From NCBI RefSeq assembly GCF_018294505.1, contig NC_057811.1, positions 30,810,893 to 30,874,892 of the forward strand: DNA of 64,000 nt, in the 5' to 3' direction. Source of the DNA: Triticum aestivum. Its lineage: Eukaryota; Streptophyta; Magnoliopsida; Poales; Poaceae. Both the position numbers and the translations under genes were made by a program. Each line of letters opens with the position of its first letter. Within the stretch, counting starts at the first letter, position 1. Below the pieces are notes generated by a model, which saw only the letters and a list, made by a program, of their open reading frames with translations, was not told the DNA's origin and did not search any database. Shown piece after piece: positions 1 through 11,401 of this stretch.

Positions 1-107
1 AGAAATAGAGGTCAATCAAACTGATAATGAAGCATTATAAATGGCATTGATGAAAGTAGCTAGAATCAACGGGAGATGCGCGGAACTAGCTAGCTAGTAG
101 TACTTAC

Positions 108-3100
108 TTTCGGGAATTTCCATCGCAGATCCCGTGGCAGTCCCGAAACTTGTGCGGTGAATACTTTCCAAGCACTGCGAGACAAAGAAAACAATTACTT
201 GATATCATGAAATGAACAAAGTTGCCGATATGGTGCGATAATGATCGATTCAACTTACTTCTCGAGCATTTTAGACATGTCCGCATATTCCTTGCGATCT
301 TTTCGTCTCGAGTCTAAGACGCTTACTAGTCCCTGCTCAAGCTTAATCTCTAGGAGAATATAGTGGAAACTGCGCACGCATGCATATAACTCATCAGTTA
401 CATTAATTACTATAACCTCGAGTAATAATTAAGGGAAACCGAATATGCACAAGACAGTAACACTCACTTGAAGTTGTAAGGAAAGAGTATTGTATCTTTG
501 TTTTGATTTATTACCAACGATCGTAGCAAGTTCTCCTCGGTTTCTTCGGCATGAAATTTAACCGTAAATTCATCTATGAGATTTGTGTTAATGAACCCAA
601 TATCATACATTTCAGCTCTTCTGCATTCGACGATCTTCAATCTGCATAATATAATGAGGATAATTACATATACATGCAATGAAAGAGCTGAGCTATATAT
701 AGAGACTTAATGATAGAAGTAGTACTTACAGACAGTAGCAACTGACCGTTAATTTATCGAGGGCCTTTAGATTGAAAAACTGGAAGAACTCCTCAAATGG
801 AACAGACAACTCCTCAATTCCAACGAGGTCATGTTGATCCTCTTCAACTTTCAGCGTCAAAGTATCGATTTTATTCCCAGCTGACTGCACCTTTCTGCAG
901 GTTTCCATATACCAATCATGGAATCTTCGCATCATCATTGTTAGAGTAGCTCCATCTTTGACAAGAGGCTTCCCGTACTCGTATTTGAATTCGTCCGGCT
1001 CCATTATATCAAAATGTGCATCGTCGTAATCTCCAGGATTGGTACCAGGCAAGACCCCCGGATGATTAGCGACGATATCGCTAGACACCTTGAGCGGGGG
1101 GCACGATTGGTTCGCTTGTTCGCCGAGCTGGGAATTTTTTTCCCAGTTCTTCGTTCTTATAACCTTTCGTCACTGCAAGTACTTCCCGACCGCTTCGCTT
1201 CCTTATATGTCTTTTCAGTAATGCGCTCATAGTTGGTTTGCGAATGAGACGGTGGTGGTCGCTGCAGGGCATCCAAAGTGCGCTTCACTTTCACCGGATC
1301 TATCTTCTCCTCCGGAGGTGGATGTCTCTTAGCTCTTTGCGTTGCGAAGTAGTCCCTCACTTGGGCTTGACAGATCTCCTCATTTTCCTTCTCGGTCATC
1401 TTGTATGGTAACTTCTCTGGAGTCTTGAGAGATGGACCGAATCTGTATTGCCTCCCGCCTGTACTGCTAGACGCCGGAGCAGGCCGAGCGGCTGCGGCTT
1501 TCTTCCTTAGTTGCTTACGAGGCGGAGGAGAAGGACTACGACGCGCCGGAGCAGCCAGAGCGGCGGCGGGTCTCTTCCGCCCTTGCTGACTAGGCGGAGA
1601 AGGAGGAGGCTGGCTGGTCGGGCGCGCCGGTGCAGGCGGAGAAGGAGGCGGAGTGCCGCCACGCGCCGGACAAGGAGGCGGAGTGCCCTGATCACTCGCC
1701 GAAGGAGCAGGCGGAGAAGGAGGCGGAGTGCCGCCATGCGCCGGAGAAGGAGGCGGAGTGCCCTGATCACTTGCCGGAGGAGTAGGCGGAGGAGGAGGCG
1801 GAGTGCCCTGACTTGCCGGAGGAGGGGAAGGAGGCGGAGGCGTCCAGTTCGGAAGGTTGATGAGCTCCTTCCTCCATAGGCATGGAGTCTTCAAAGCAGA
1901 ACCCAGCCGAGTCTCCCCTTCACCGGTAGGGTGGTCAAGCACGAGCTCCTCAAATCCCTCCGTTATTTCTTCCACCGTCACCCTAGCATATCCTTCTGGA
2001 ATTGGACGACAGTGAAAAGTTGCGCCGGGTTCAGGAGGTCGAACAGAGCCGACAGCCGCCTTGACTTTGTACTTCTCCCATTGCATCATAAGGTGGCAAT
2101 GTTGAGACTCTGTGATAGCATCCACGGGGTAGCTAGCAGGAGCCGCGAAGACAGGCTCCAGCTGAAGCTGCTCGGTGGAAGCCACGCCGCTTCTCCGCTG
2201 AGATGGCGGGGTAGCTTCGGGGGTAGCTTCGGCAGGTCGCTTGCTTCGAACTGCATCTCGTTCCTCTAGCTTCTGTACCCTTGAGTGCAGCTCCTGCAGT
2301 TCGCTCTGCTCCACCTTCCTCCTCCTCTCTTGGCATTTGTAACCGCCTGCGTCCGGAAACCCAGCCTTCCACGGAACGGAGCCTGGCATGCCTCGTGTCC
2401 GTCCAGGGTGCTCAGGATTCCCGAGGGCCATTGTGAGCTCGTACTTCTCTCTGTCTGGAACGAACGTCCCTTCCCGCACTGCGTTAATATAGTGCCGAAG
2501 CTTCGTGAGGGGTATTCGCAGTTGCTCCCTCGTCCAAACGCACTTCCCTGTTACAGGGTCCAAGGTTCCGCCAACCCCGAAGAACCAAGTCCGGCAACGG
2601 TCTGGCCAGTTCAATGTCTCTGGTTCGACCCCTTTATCAAGCAGGTCGTTCTCAGCCTTGGCCCACAACGGTCGGGCTTTGAGGTAGCCACCTGACCCCG
2701 TGCGATGGTGATGCTCCTTCTTCGCAGCATTTATCTTGTTTATGGATGACATCTTCTTACTCCTCTCCGATGTCTTCTTGGCCACAAATGCGTCCCATTG
2801 ATCTCTGAGCTTCTCGTACTAGCCGATGAATTCTGGTGTCTTTTCTTTGTCGACAAACTTTGCTTTCAGGTCATTCTTCCACTTCCTGAATAGATCTGCC
2901 ATCTTCTTGAGAGCAAAGGACTTGATCAATGGCTCTATAACTGGATTCTCCGGATCGTCCTCTTTGGGTAGGGTGAAATTTACCTTCAGCGCTTCCAAAG
3001 ATCAGCTTTCTGTCTATCTTCGACAAAAGAAACTTGAAGCTCTTCATCGTTAGGATGATTCCATAGCTCTATGCTGATCGGGATCATGTCCCTAACAAGA

Positions 3101-3577
3101 ACCCCGCACCGAGCAGTAAATGCCTCCTTGGTCCGGAGGGGTTCAACCGGTTGGCCATCGCGCGCGATTGCTGCGATCGTGAACCTTTCATCTGATCGCA
3201 ACTTTTTCTTCGGGCCTCGTCTCTTTACCGAAGTTGTGCTCGATCCGGAGGGCTAGAAATAAGAAGAAAGACGAGAGTTAATATGTGTAGATACCAAAAC
3301 AATGGATGCATCAATTAGCTATAGTCAGCACAGGCTTAATTAATATATATACCTGGCCGGACTCTGTTCGGTCACCGGAGCCGTCATCACGGCCTCCTTC
3401 TTGCACCGGCATTGGGTCACCGGTCACGGTCTCCTCCGTTGTTCGAGGACCGTAGCCTGCTTCTTCACCCTCTCCTTCCAGACCATCGCTTTCGTTGATA
3501 TACGACATGACATCAGCTTCGGCTGCGATTATGTCCCCCAACACCCGTTCTGCTTCCTCGTCTCGGCCGTGCTCCAT
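108..3577 (-). pseudogene. CACTA second-gene ORF with Ulp1-like (C48) protease domain, broken and partial
   Basis: Exons read on the minus strand: 3577-3353 (starts MEHGRDEEAERV), 3252-730, 641-468, 369-259 and 174-108, all with GT-AG borders; the 3' end is outside the window. The protein has an acidic N-terminus, a Transposase_24/Ptta-like body (MAKKTSERSKKM..., HHHRTGSGGYL), a proline-rich spacer (TPPPPSPPP units, about 1500-1850) and then Ulp1-like sequence. HYILLEI supplies the expected catalytic His and VLDSRRK the Asp; the Cys exon is not in view. Damage: a one-base deletion near 2996 (LWKR then stop, where LWEALKVNF is expected), an in-frame TAG near 2822 (EFIG*YEK), a TAA near 1157, and a frame slip near 1120 restoring QLGEQANQSCPP. 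The gene is dead in this copy. Confidence 0.85.
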
Positions 3578-4198
3578 AGTTTCTGCAAATATTACAACAT
3601 GGCAATTATTATACAAACATGACAGATGGATATATTAGTGGCAAACGTAGACCTAGCTATAGCTATTCACAACAAGGAATTATATTAATTAATGGCCTCG
3701 ACGCTTCTCTAGGGTTTGGGGTGGCCTCGACAACGCTTAAAGGGTTCGGGGTGGCCTCGACGACAACACTCTTTTAACTTGGTAAAGGAGGGGTATATCG
3801 ACAACGACGACATACATACATGAAAAAAAATGTTATCGGGGAGGGGGTATATCGACCCCCCCCCCTCATGTCGAAGTTATCGGGGAGGGGGTATATCGAC
3901 CCCCCCTCATGTTGAATTCCCGAGAGAGTTAGGAACTGGAGGGGGACTCCTCCCCCCTCATGTTTGAGGAGTTTTTACTCCCTCTCTCCCATGAAACATT
4001 CATCGAACAAACTTAATACGAGTTTTAGCAGAAAACATTCATCAAACAAAAAAAATTGACCAGGTTTTCATATATCATCATCATCATCTACTACAAAAAA
4101 AATTGACATATTCTTTACATATGAACATACAAACATTTGCATATTCGACAATAATATCACCAAAAAAATTCTATGAACATTAAAATTTTCTAACTTTT
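3578..4198. other. CACTA-0 upstream region with short C/G-rich repeats
   Basis: No gene is seen. A unit containing TTATCGGGGAGGGGGTATATCGAC recurs near 3831 and 3876, with a related copy near 4388. Each is followed by a C-run and CATGTCGAA or CATGTTGAA. The rest is AT-rich. On the minus strand this is the untranslated leader region of the second gene. Confidence 0.5.
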
Positions 4199-4375
4199 GC
4201 ATATTCCTAGAACCCTCGAACCCTCGACCCTCGACCCTCGAACCCTCGACCATAGGACCCTCAACCCTTGACCCTAGAACCCTAGAACCCTCGAACCCTC
4301 GTCCCTCAAACCCTCGACCCCTCGGCCCTCGAACCCTCGAACCCTCGACGACCCTCGAACCCTCGACCCCCTATT
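4199..4375. repeat. CCCTCGAA / CCCTAGAA tandem microrepeat
   Basis: Tandem 7-8 bp units of the forms CCCTCGAA, CCCTCGA and CCCTAGAA run through this stretch. The unit resembles, but is not, the plant telomere repeat CCCTAAA. It lies in the noncoding leader of CACTA-0. Confidence 0.8.
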
Positions 4376-4435
4376 CCCCCTCATGTCGAAGTTATCGGGG
4401 AGGTGGTATATCGACAACGACATACCCGATAAAAA

Positions 4436-4690
4436 ATAAGAAGAGGAAGAAGAAGAAAAAAAAAGAAGAGAAGAAGAAAGGAATAGAGAGAGGAGAAGAT
4501 CGAAGAAAAAAAAGAAAAAAAGAGGAGAAGAAGAAAGGAATAGAGGTGAAGAAGAAAAAAAAAGAAATTACTCTATTTTTTCTTCTTATCTTCTATTCCT
4601 TTCTTCTTCTCCTCTTTTTTTTCCTTTTTTTATCGCCTTCTTTATTTCTTCTCCTCTTCTCCTTTTTCTTTTCCTTCTTCCTAAACTAAA
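4436..4690. repeat. polypurine/polypyrimidine inverted repeat
   Basis: A GA-rich tract (about 4436-4560) is followed by a CT-rich tract (4576-4690). 4522-4560 and 4576-4614 are near-perfect reverse complements: GAGGAGAAGAAGAAAGGAAT pairs with its complement around TCTATTCC. The spacer is short, so the two could form a foldback about 90 nt long. The remaining sequence to about 5000 is AT-rich with no gene. Confidence 0.7.
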
Positions 4691-5003
4691 CATAAACTAA
4701 ATTAATCCTAAAATTAAACGAAACTTCTCCTCCTCCCTTTTTCTTCTTCTTCTTTTTTTCAGCCTAAAACTTTATGAACAAAATTACAACAAAAATAAAA
4801 TAAAAATTATATGAACAAAATAAAAATTCTATAAAAAAATGACATATTCTTTGCATATGAACATACAAAATTTGCATATTCTACAATAGTATCACCAAAA
4901 AAAATCTATGAACAGAAAAAATCCTAACTTTTGCATATGAACATACATACATCATCGTCATCATCAGCATCTACTACAATAGGAACAAAAAGAATCTATA
5001 TAT

Positions 5004-5350
5004 GTGAACAGGGCCTTCGTGTCATCGGCGTCGGGGCGGGCGCAGCGTTGGGGTGGGCGCACGGCGGCGTTGGGGCGCGGGGGGGGGGGGGAGAGGGGGG
5101 AACGGCGCGGTGAGGCTCATAGTGCAGGCGAGCGGCGACGAGGTCGGGGCAGGGCGCTCGGCGTGCGCGACGGCGAGGTCGTCGGGGCAGGGCGCTCGGC
5201 GTGCGCGACGGCGAGGTCGGGGCAGGGCTCGGCGACGGCGAGGTCAGGGCAGGGCGCGTCGAGGCCGGGGCAGGGCGACGGCGACGACGGAGACGGCGGA
5301 CGGGGGCGGCAGCCTGGCGGCGTCGATGTCGTCGGAGCGGTAACTGCGAG
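5004..5350. other. GC-rich leader block of CACTA-0
   Basis: An abrupt GC-rich island contains several degenerate copies of a unit like GGGGCAGGGCGCTCGGCGTG. It lies next to the internal subterminal repeat cluster. CACTA-1, -2, -3 and -4 have similar GC-rich blocks in the same relative place, just inside a repeat cluster and upstream of a gene. In the element's orientation (minus) it would be transcribed leader. Open frames here reflect base composition and are not called as genes. Confidence 0.5.
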
Positions 5351-5394
5351 ATGAGAAGTGAAAATTTTCACAAGTCTTGCTTATATACACGACG

Positions 5395-5625
5395 CATTGG
5401 TCCCGGTTCGTGTCACCAACCGGGACCAATGCCCCCCTTTAGTCCCGGTTGGTGCCACCAACTGGGACCAAAGGCCTCTTTTCAGCAGCCCAAAGGGCGG
5501 GAAGCAGAGGGCTTTGGTCCCGGTTGGTGGCACCAACCGGTACTAAAGGGGGGGCATTGGTACCGGTTCGTAGCACCAACCGGGACCAATGTACACCTTT
5601 AGTCCCGGTTGGTGGACCAAAGGCC
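5395..5625. repeat. internal subterminal-type repeat cluster of CACTA-0
   Basis: There are several inverted pairs of GGTCCCGGTTNGTG and its complement CACCAACCGGGACCAA, spaced every 30-60 bp. Such clusters are known in CACTA elements as the subterminal sites bound by the element's own proteins. This one lies about 1.35 kb inside the terminus, separated from the true terminal cluster by an AT-rich block. Confidence 0.8.
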
Positions 5626-6660
5626 CTGTGCTGCCCGCGTCGCGGCCAAAGTTTAGTCCCACCCCGCTAGTTGAAAGAGCTCCAGAGTGGTTTATAAGCG
5701 CTGCTGCGCCAACCCTCTCGAGCTCCTCTCAACTGCAGGCTTTTGGGCCTAATCTGTCTCTATGTGCCTGTGGGCCTACTGTGGGCCTGAATCCTAGCCC
5801 ATTGTTGGGTTTCTAGTCGTATTCAGGCCGTGGTGGCCCTTTAGGTGGCACTTTTATTATTTTTTTGTTTTATTTTTTGCTTTGTTTATTTTATTTTGTT
5901 TCTACTTACAGCAAAATACTTACTAGTTTTTCAGTGATTCTTTTTGCTTTTAGGTAATAAAAATTATAAACTTTTTGTTAGTGCCATTTGTTTTCTGATT
6001 TGAATAGTTTAAATTTGATTTTTGGAAATTTGTGTGAATCACTAGTTTTTGAATAGCTTTACTATAAAAATAGATTTTTGAGTGATACTTTTTCCTGCTA
6101 TTTAATATTACTGTGTTTTATCATTATATTAAAAAACATATTTTGTTATTTTATTTTCTAACAAAAAATTCTTTATGATAATTCTTTTTGCTATTAAAGT
6201 TTCTAACAAAAAATTTCTTTATGAAAATTCTTTTTTCTTTTAATGTTTTGAACAGAAAATACTTTGATAATTTTAGTTGCATAAATTTTATATAATTTTA
6301 GTTTCAATAATACTAGAGGTTTTATAAAAGTTTATTTTGTTTTTACTTATTTATTAAAGTTTATTTTATTTCTACTTATTTATTTTATTTTTTGCTTCTT
6401 TTATTTATTTTATGAAAATTCTTTCTTTTTTGCTTTATTTATTTTATTCTATTTCTACTTATTGTTGCTATTTTTATTTATTTTATTATAGTTTATTTAT
6501 TTTACTTTATTAAAGTTTATTTTGTTTCTACTTATTTATTAAAGTTTTTTCTGTTTCTACTTATTTATTTTATTTTGTTTCTACTTATTTATTTTCTTTT
6601 CTTTTTTTGCTTTTTTATTTATTTTATGAAAATGCTTTTTGCTTTTAATGTTTTACACAC
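5626..6660. other. AT-rich spacer in CACTA-0, no gene
   Basis: From about 5850 the sequence is strongly T-rich, with many TTTATTTTATTT-like strings. It looks like the 3'-untranslated/intergenic stretch that follows the transposase in CACTA-1 (37560-37960). No coding signal is seen. Confidence 0.45.
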
Positions 6661-6679
6661 AAAAGCCCTCTCCCCTGGC

Positions 6680-6977
6680 TGGCTCCTTGGTCCCGGTTCG
6701 TGGCTTGACCCGGTCCTAAAGACCTCCCTTTGGTCCCGGCTCAGGCCACCAACCGGGACCAATGGTGGTGGGCCAGGAGCGAGGCCCATTGGTCCCGGTT
6801 CGTGCCACCAACCGGGACCAAAGGGGCCAGACGAACCGGGACCAATGGCCGCATGAGACCCGGCAGGCCCCCTGGCCTCACGAACCGGGACCAATGGGCC
6901 CATGGGTACCGGTTCGTGACCGAACTAGGACTAATGGGCTTATCTGGCCCGGACGTATGCCCTGTTTTCTACTAGTG
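6680..6977 (-). repeat. CACTA-0 terminal region: subterminal repeats and terminal inverted repeat
   Basis: Repeated motifs TTGGTCCCGGTTCGTG and CACCAACCGGGACCAA lead up to TTTTCTACTAGTG at 6965-6977, which is the CACTAG terminus on the minus strand. Confidence 0.88.
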
Positions 6978-8365
6978 AGGAAATCCCAGTTGACTTTATC
7001 ATAAGCTTTTTCGAAATCGAGCTTAAGGATAACCCCAACGTGCTTTTTGATATGAGTATAATGCATAATTTCATGAAGGGACAAGACACCATCCATAATG
7101 CCATAGTTCAACCTCTGCACATCTAATTTACCCTCATAAAACCATTCAAAGAAATGATACAAGTCAAATTTGACCACCTCCCAACAATGCTGATAAAACT
7201 CAGCAAGGATGTTATTCGGGCCAGGAGCACGGTTGGGTTCCATCGCAAACAGAGCTGCTTTAATTTCCTCAAGAGAGAAGGGTCTAGTCAGGTCCTCATT
7301 GTCACTAGTGGACATGGTTTCTTCCTCGGACCACAAAGAGGCATCAATTTTGCAGATGTTGCCCGGAGTAGGCCCGAAAAGCTCCTTAAAAAAACTAGTA
7401 GCATGAGACAGAAGGTTTTTTTGTCCCCTCAATGATCATAGGAAGGGCTGCAAACGAGTCGAGCTCGAGCGAGTTGGAGTTGGCTCAGCTCAACTCATAT
7501 GAAAATTCGAGCGAGCTCAAACTAAGTAAAGCTCATGATCGAGCTGTAGAACATGACTCGTGCTCAGCTTGTAACGATCTCGAGTCGATCTGAAACTAGT
7601 TTCGAGCGAAATGAGATGGTAAAAATTATAAATCTATGGATGAAAAACAAAAAAATTAAGGTGAATATGCTGGGAACCTTTGCCAAAAATATAGGATATT
7701 TAACACATAGTTGACCACGGGTCATAATTAGGCCTAAATCTTCTCTGCACTTAATTAAGTTTGCATGTTCATTGGTAAATAAAATGAAGAAAAATTATGG
7801 ACAACATATATGTTAATAAATTATCTTATTTTCATTTAATATATGGCATGATCATTTAACATAATGATACTCTGTCGAGCTATCGAGCTAAAATCGAGCG
7901 AGCCAACATTGACTCAAGATCGACTCGTTTCTCGGTCGAGCTACATAAAGTGTTCAAACTCAGCTTGTTTCTTTTCGAGTCGATCTCGAGTCGAGTCAAA
8001 AAACGACTCGATCTCGAGTGGCTCACGAGCCTCGAGCTTTTCTTGTAGCCCTAATCATAGGCCCACATTCAAGGGAATGCATAGTATTTTTCCTCCGTCT
8101 CCCGTTAGCCACTTTATGGAAAACTCAGAGTTGCTATCCCCTTTCAATAGCCACCTCTCATTAGACTGCTGGTGCCAATACATCTCCTCCTCCGTGTACA
8201 TATTATTAAGTTCCACTAGGATATCCATCTTCCTAGCATAAGCCTCACCACATAGGTCATGTTTTTCCTCTAGCAACTCCAACTCCTGGAGCTCTAGTCT
8301 AAGAAGATTTCTAGGAATTTTATTGTTACCAATGATGCTAGATCCCCACCCCTTGAAAAACCCAT
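6978..8365 (-). pseudogene. LINE-D: non-LTR retrotransposon ORF2 fragment (endonuclease-RT linker and RT start)
   Basis: Minus-strand frames give typical plant L1-type ORF2 text. The linker region includes MELLEEKHDL and YWHQQSNERWLLKGD (8055-8282). The RT entry region includes PFSLEEIKAALFAMEPNRAPGP and LKLDFEKAYDKVNWDF (6978-7432). The frame is cut by CACTA-0 right after NWDFL and by the hAT-like element 7443-8053. The rest of the RT is presumably on the far side of CACTA-0, outside the window. The 5' limit near 8365 is where LINE text gives way to Copia text in the same orientation; the exact junction is uncertain. Confidence 0.8.
7443..8053. mobile_element. hAT-like non-autonomous element, 8-bp target duplication
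   Basis: This 611-bp insertion is flanked by a perfect 8-bp duplication ATCATAGG (7435-7442 and 8054-8061). The ends are inverted: AAGGGCTGCAAACGAG on the left and CTTGTAGCCCTA on the right. Next to each end are repeated GAGCTCGAGCGAG-like motifs, with an AT-rich centre. An 8-bp duplication and a TAGGG-like end fit the hAT superfamily. It carries no coding sequence. Confidence 0.85.
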
Positions 8366-8965
8366 CAACAAACCCAAGAAGAGACCTGCTGCGAAGCAGC
8401 GGTAGGACGTTGGCGCGTCAGAACAAGTAGTTGTCCGGCGTGAGTCTGATGGCGATCAAGTTGTCAAAGTGGAACGACCCGATGGACATGATGGCGTCAG
8501 CAACCGGGGCGTTGGGCGACGGAGCTGCGATGGGGGCCACTACCATGAGTGAGGCCACGGGTGGCGCCGTGGGCAGAACCTCCCCCGAGACTGCCAGGAG
8601 GATGACAAGCGTCGAGGAGGAGCCCGAAGAGGCCGCGGGAGGCGCCGCGGGCAGGATCGTCGTCGTGGCGACAGAGGTTGCAGGCGGCGGTGGCGGGATT
8701 GGAGCCGAGAACATGGAACGCACGTCGGTGGTGCCGAAGAACTGGGGCACCGGCGGAGCCTGGGAGCGAGGTGGGAGGTTGAGGAGGGCGGCAAGCGACG
8801 CGGGGATGGACCCGGCGCTGGCGGCGCCCGAGGCGGAAGCGGTCATGGCGCCGGTGGCGGCGACCCTAGGGTTTAGGGTTTTGGCGTAGCAGCGGCGGCG
8901 GGTGGGGTGTAGGACCTAGGTTAGACTCGATACCACGTAAAACGTAGGTTTTTGGGAACTGGCTC
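8366..8965 (-). pseudogene. Copia retrotransposon fragment: LTR edge, primer binding site and gag N-terminus
   Basis: On the minus strand TGGTATCGAGTC (about 8925-8936) resembles the initiator-Met tRNA primer binding site TGGTATCAGAGC. An Ala/Pro-rich gag-type N-terminus follows, starting MTASASGAASAG (8846), and ends in IRLTPDNYLF then a stop and RANVLPLLRSR. This is the conserved start of Copia gag. The stop replaces a Trp codon, as remembered for the family. LINE-D sequence follows directly after SLLGFVDG, so only the first part of gag is present. Sequence beyond the PBS (8940-9010, with a CACACA run) is probably LTR. Confidence 0.7.
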
Positions 8966-9010
8966 AACCCTCTATGGGGTGGCCTATCACTCACACACAC
9001 ACAGGGTCGC

Positions 9011-9480
9011 GCTATTCGTCATCCTGGGTGAGGAATAGTTATTCTTCACCCCCTCTGTATTTTGACATCAATGCATCGTATTTTTACGTTTTGTAAATTT
9101 TGTCTTATTTCATACACAAAAAGAAAACGTAAGAAAATATGTTCTCGCCGTAACAAATATATTATGTTACGTAAAATTACGAATGTAAAAACATAGTGTA
9201 AAACATACATAAAATGTGATTTTTCTGGTCTTATAACCTATATTTTTGTTTTTTATACCAAATTTTACATATTGAATCAATATGCACGTAACTATTTATA
9301 TTCTAAACATAATTTATTTAGGAAGCGACAGTAAGATTAACATACAAGACCTATACCAATACAGTATGGTTTACACGGTGGGGCTACAATAGAAAGTCTA
9401 ACAGGCCTCGATACTCGTCTTGGTGATAGTAAAACTCTCATGCTCCAATCCGCTGGTAGTGGACGTGGGGCTGCTGATGG
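9011..9480. other. AT-rich intergenic stretch with a short palindrome
   Basis: GGGTGAGGAATAGTTATTC followed by TTCACCC (about 9025-9050) is a nearly perfect palindrome, possibly a MITE end. The rest is AT-rich and no gene is seen. Confidence 0.4.
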
Positions 9481-9483
9481 TTG

Positions 9484-10530
9484 TCAAAGCGATGTAGAGT
9501 CAACTCCTAAGAGGAGGCGAAAGGCAGGGAGGCCAACCAGTAGCAGGGACAAAAGCCTCCGTACGGTGACCACTCCACAAAGAATATAACAAGCTGGGCA
9601 TACATTGAACTGTACATGCGACACAAAGAATAGAACGAAGTGGTGTATGAAGTCCCAGTCGAGGGAGGGGGTGAACAATTTGTCTGCGAGTGCGGAAACT
9701 TTGAGCACACGGGTTTGTGTTGCTTCCATTCACTGAAGGTATGTATAAATGCTGTTCTCGTGCGTGCATGGCTTGATCGGCCTGGGGATGAAACCTAGTA
9801 TTCTGACTGGTTGTTTGGTGATTGTATTTTCCCGGTGCAAGTGATGGACTTCATGGGGTTCACGAGATACCCAAACACCACATGATGAAGCGCTGGACTA
9901 AAGATGCATGAGACGTGCTGCCTGAACACTTGGCACACCTGCAGAGAGATCGTATATCCAGCGGATTGATCATGTACCAGCACGCAAGCCTGTATACGCA
10001 TGCTCTGGAAGTGGTTCGACTTGGTGACCGCAAACACGGTTGGGTAGGAGAAGGCAATGGACATTCTGCAAGAGCACGATGCACATTCTTACTCTGCTCG
10101 CTGCAGAGTAAGATGGGAAGGGTGAGAGCAAAACTCTGCTGCTTCGGAAAGCAAAGAGTAGTGGTGAGACTGTCAATGGTTGTGACAGTGATGCAGAAGG
10201 GAGTGCCATCGGGAATCTAACTGGGTTGTCAGGTTTCGAGAGGCGGTGGAAGGTAGGTGGGCCAACCAGTAACAGATACTGGAGCGCAAAGAAGAGGAGA
10301 GGAGGTCGTTTACACACAAAAAAAACAAGCCGACGATGGAGTGGGGACAATAAACGCACCCGGGTTTGCAGCATTTGCAGACAAGCTGGAGAGAAGAGCA
10401 AGATTTGCCTGGACAGAGGTGACATTCCAAAGAAGGAGCCTAAATGCACCAACTTTGTTTCATCAAGAAACAAATGCACCAACTGTGGCGTAGGTGGGCA
10501 CCGTGAAACACCTGTGGTAACACAGAAATC
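9484..10530 (+). pseudogene. FAR1/MULE-type transposase-derived gene, C-terminal half
   Basis: Plus-strand frames show a SWIM-type zinc finger (FVCECGNFEHTGLCCFHSLK, about 9673-9735). They continue with the FAR1-family tail HMMKRWTKDA-stop-DVLPEHLAHLQRD and LYTHALEVVRLGD (9885-10030). After that come SKR-like basic text with CSICRQAG and a zinc knuckle CTNCGVGGHRE (10470-10505). A stop interrupts WTKDA*DVLPEH and frames change between pieces. A second AGRPTSSRDKSL-like block at about 9525 duplicates the one near 10260. FAR1/FHY3-like proteins derive from Mutator-like transposases; whether this is a MULE transposase or a FAR1-related host paralogue cannot be settled here. It is degenerate. Confidence 0.65.
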
Positions 10531-11401
10531 GTCCTTCTTGCGGTGCCTTCCTGTTGACACAGAAATCCGGCTGGAGGGGACGGTACTGTAGGCAGTTGCT
10601 GGTATATATGTGCATTCGGTGTGATTCAAATCATGTGAGCATCTTAAATAGCTGAGGCGTGTGTTTAATTTCATTACAAATAAACCCCACGAAAATAAAA
10701 TAAAATTTCATTACAAATAAGGAGGCGGCTAGGCAAATGATTAGTATCTTTTAATTGACGCTTGTGAAACTGAGTCATATGGATGCAGGTGGCTGTTTGT
10801 GCCACGGATGCGTCCACTGTGTTTGGACTTTGAAGCGTTTCTGCTCATGCCTCATTGATTTTCGTAAACCTGTGTACATTCTAACTGACTGTCTTGTGAG
10901 TGTATTGCCAGTACTAACATGTAGGCAAACTAATCAGACGATTTGCATGTTGTTTTCTGTACCTTACGACTGTCAAAAGTGAGACATTGTCTGTTCTCTG
11001 CATTGCCATTGTGACTGACGGTCGTCCTTCAGGTAAACCCGACCTTCCGTGGAGGTGGTGTGGACTGAGCGTGTGCATCCGGTATCACCGTGTTCATGCG
11101 GGCGGGAAGCCTGCGTTACCCTGAAAGAGGACGCCGGCTTGTGGCGGGACTTCCTATCCTCTCGTAACCGGTAAACTCCACTCTCGGTAACATTTGAAAT
11201 ATATTCAGGTGGGAAGCCTTCGACCCCCCCCCCCCCCCCCCGTTTGACCATTTCAAATATCAATTAAAAAAATAATGGCAAGTTCCATAGCTCTCGCCTG
11301 ATGTGTGGAAAACACAATTAATTTAGTCATATGTTACCATCCCTCACACATAAGTTTTTGTTTTGCTTATGAAGGAAAGTATCTCACAACCGTGCGCTCA
11401 C
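10531..11401. other. no recognisable gene
   Basis: Mixed-composition DNA with no coding text that I can place. A run of about 20 C occurs at 11223-11242. Confidence 0.4.

Larger units (their letters stand above)
1..6977 (-). mobile_element. CACTA-0: CACTA (En/Spm) DNA transposon, right end only
   Basis: The element ends at 6977 with the inverted terminus CACTAGTAGAAAACAGGGC, read on the minus strand. Behind it lie subterminal repeats of the GGTCCCGGTTGGTG type. The element breaks a LINE reverse transcriptase reading frame at 6978. Its other end lies outside the window, so the 3-bp target duplication cannot be tested. Order on the minus strand: terminus, repeats (6960-6680), AT-rich block, a second repeat cluster (5625-5395), GC-rich leader, then a broken second gene with a protease domain running off the window. 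No transposase (TNP2) sequence is seen between the terminus and the second gene, although that is where CACTA-1 carries one. The element is probably non-autonomous. Confidence 0.88.

Noticed and set aside
10226..10591. Independent small zinc-knuckle gene
   Set aside because: The text is the C-terminal tail of the FAR1/MULE-type remnant, not a separate gene.
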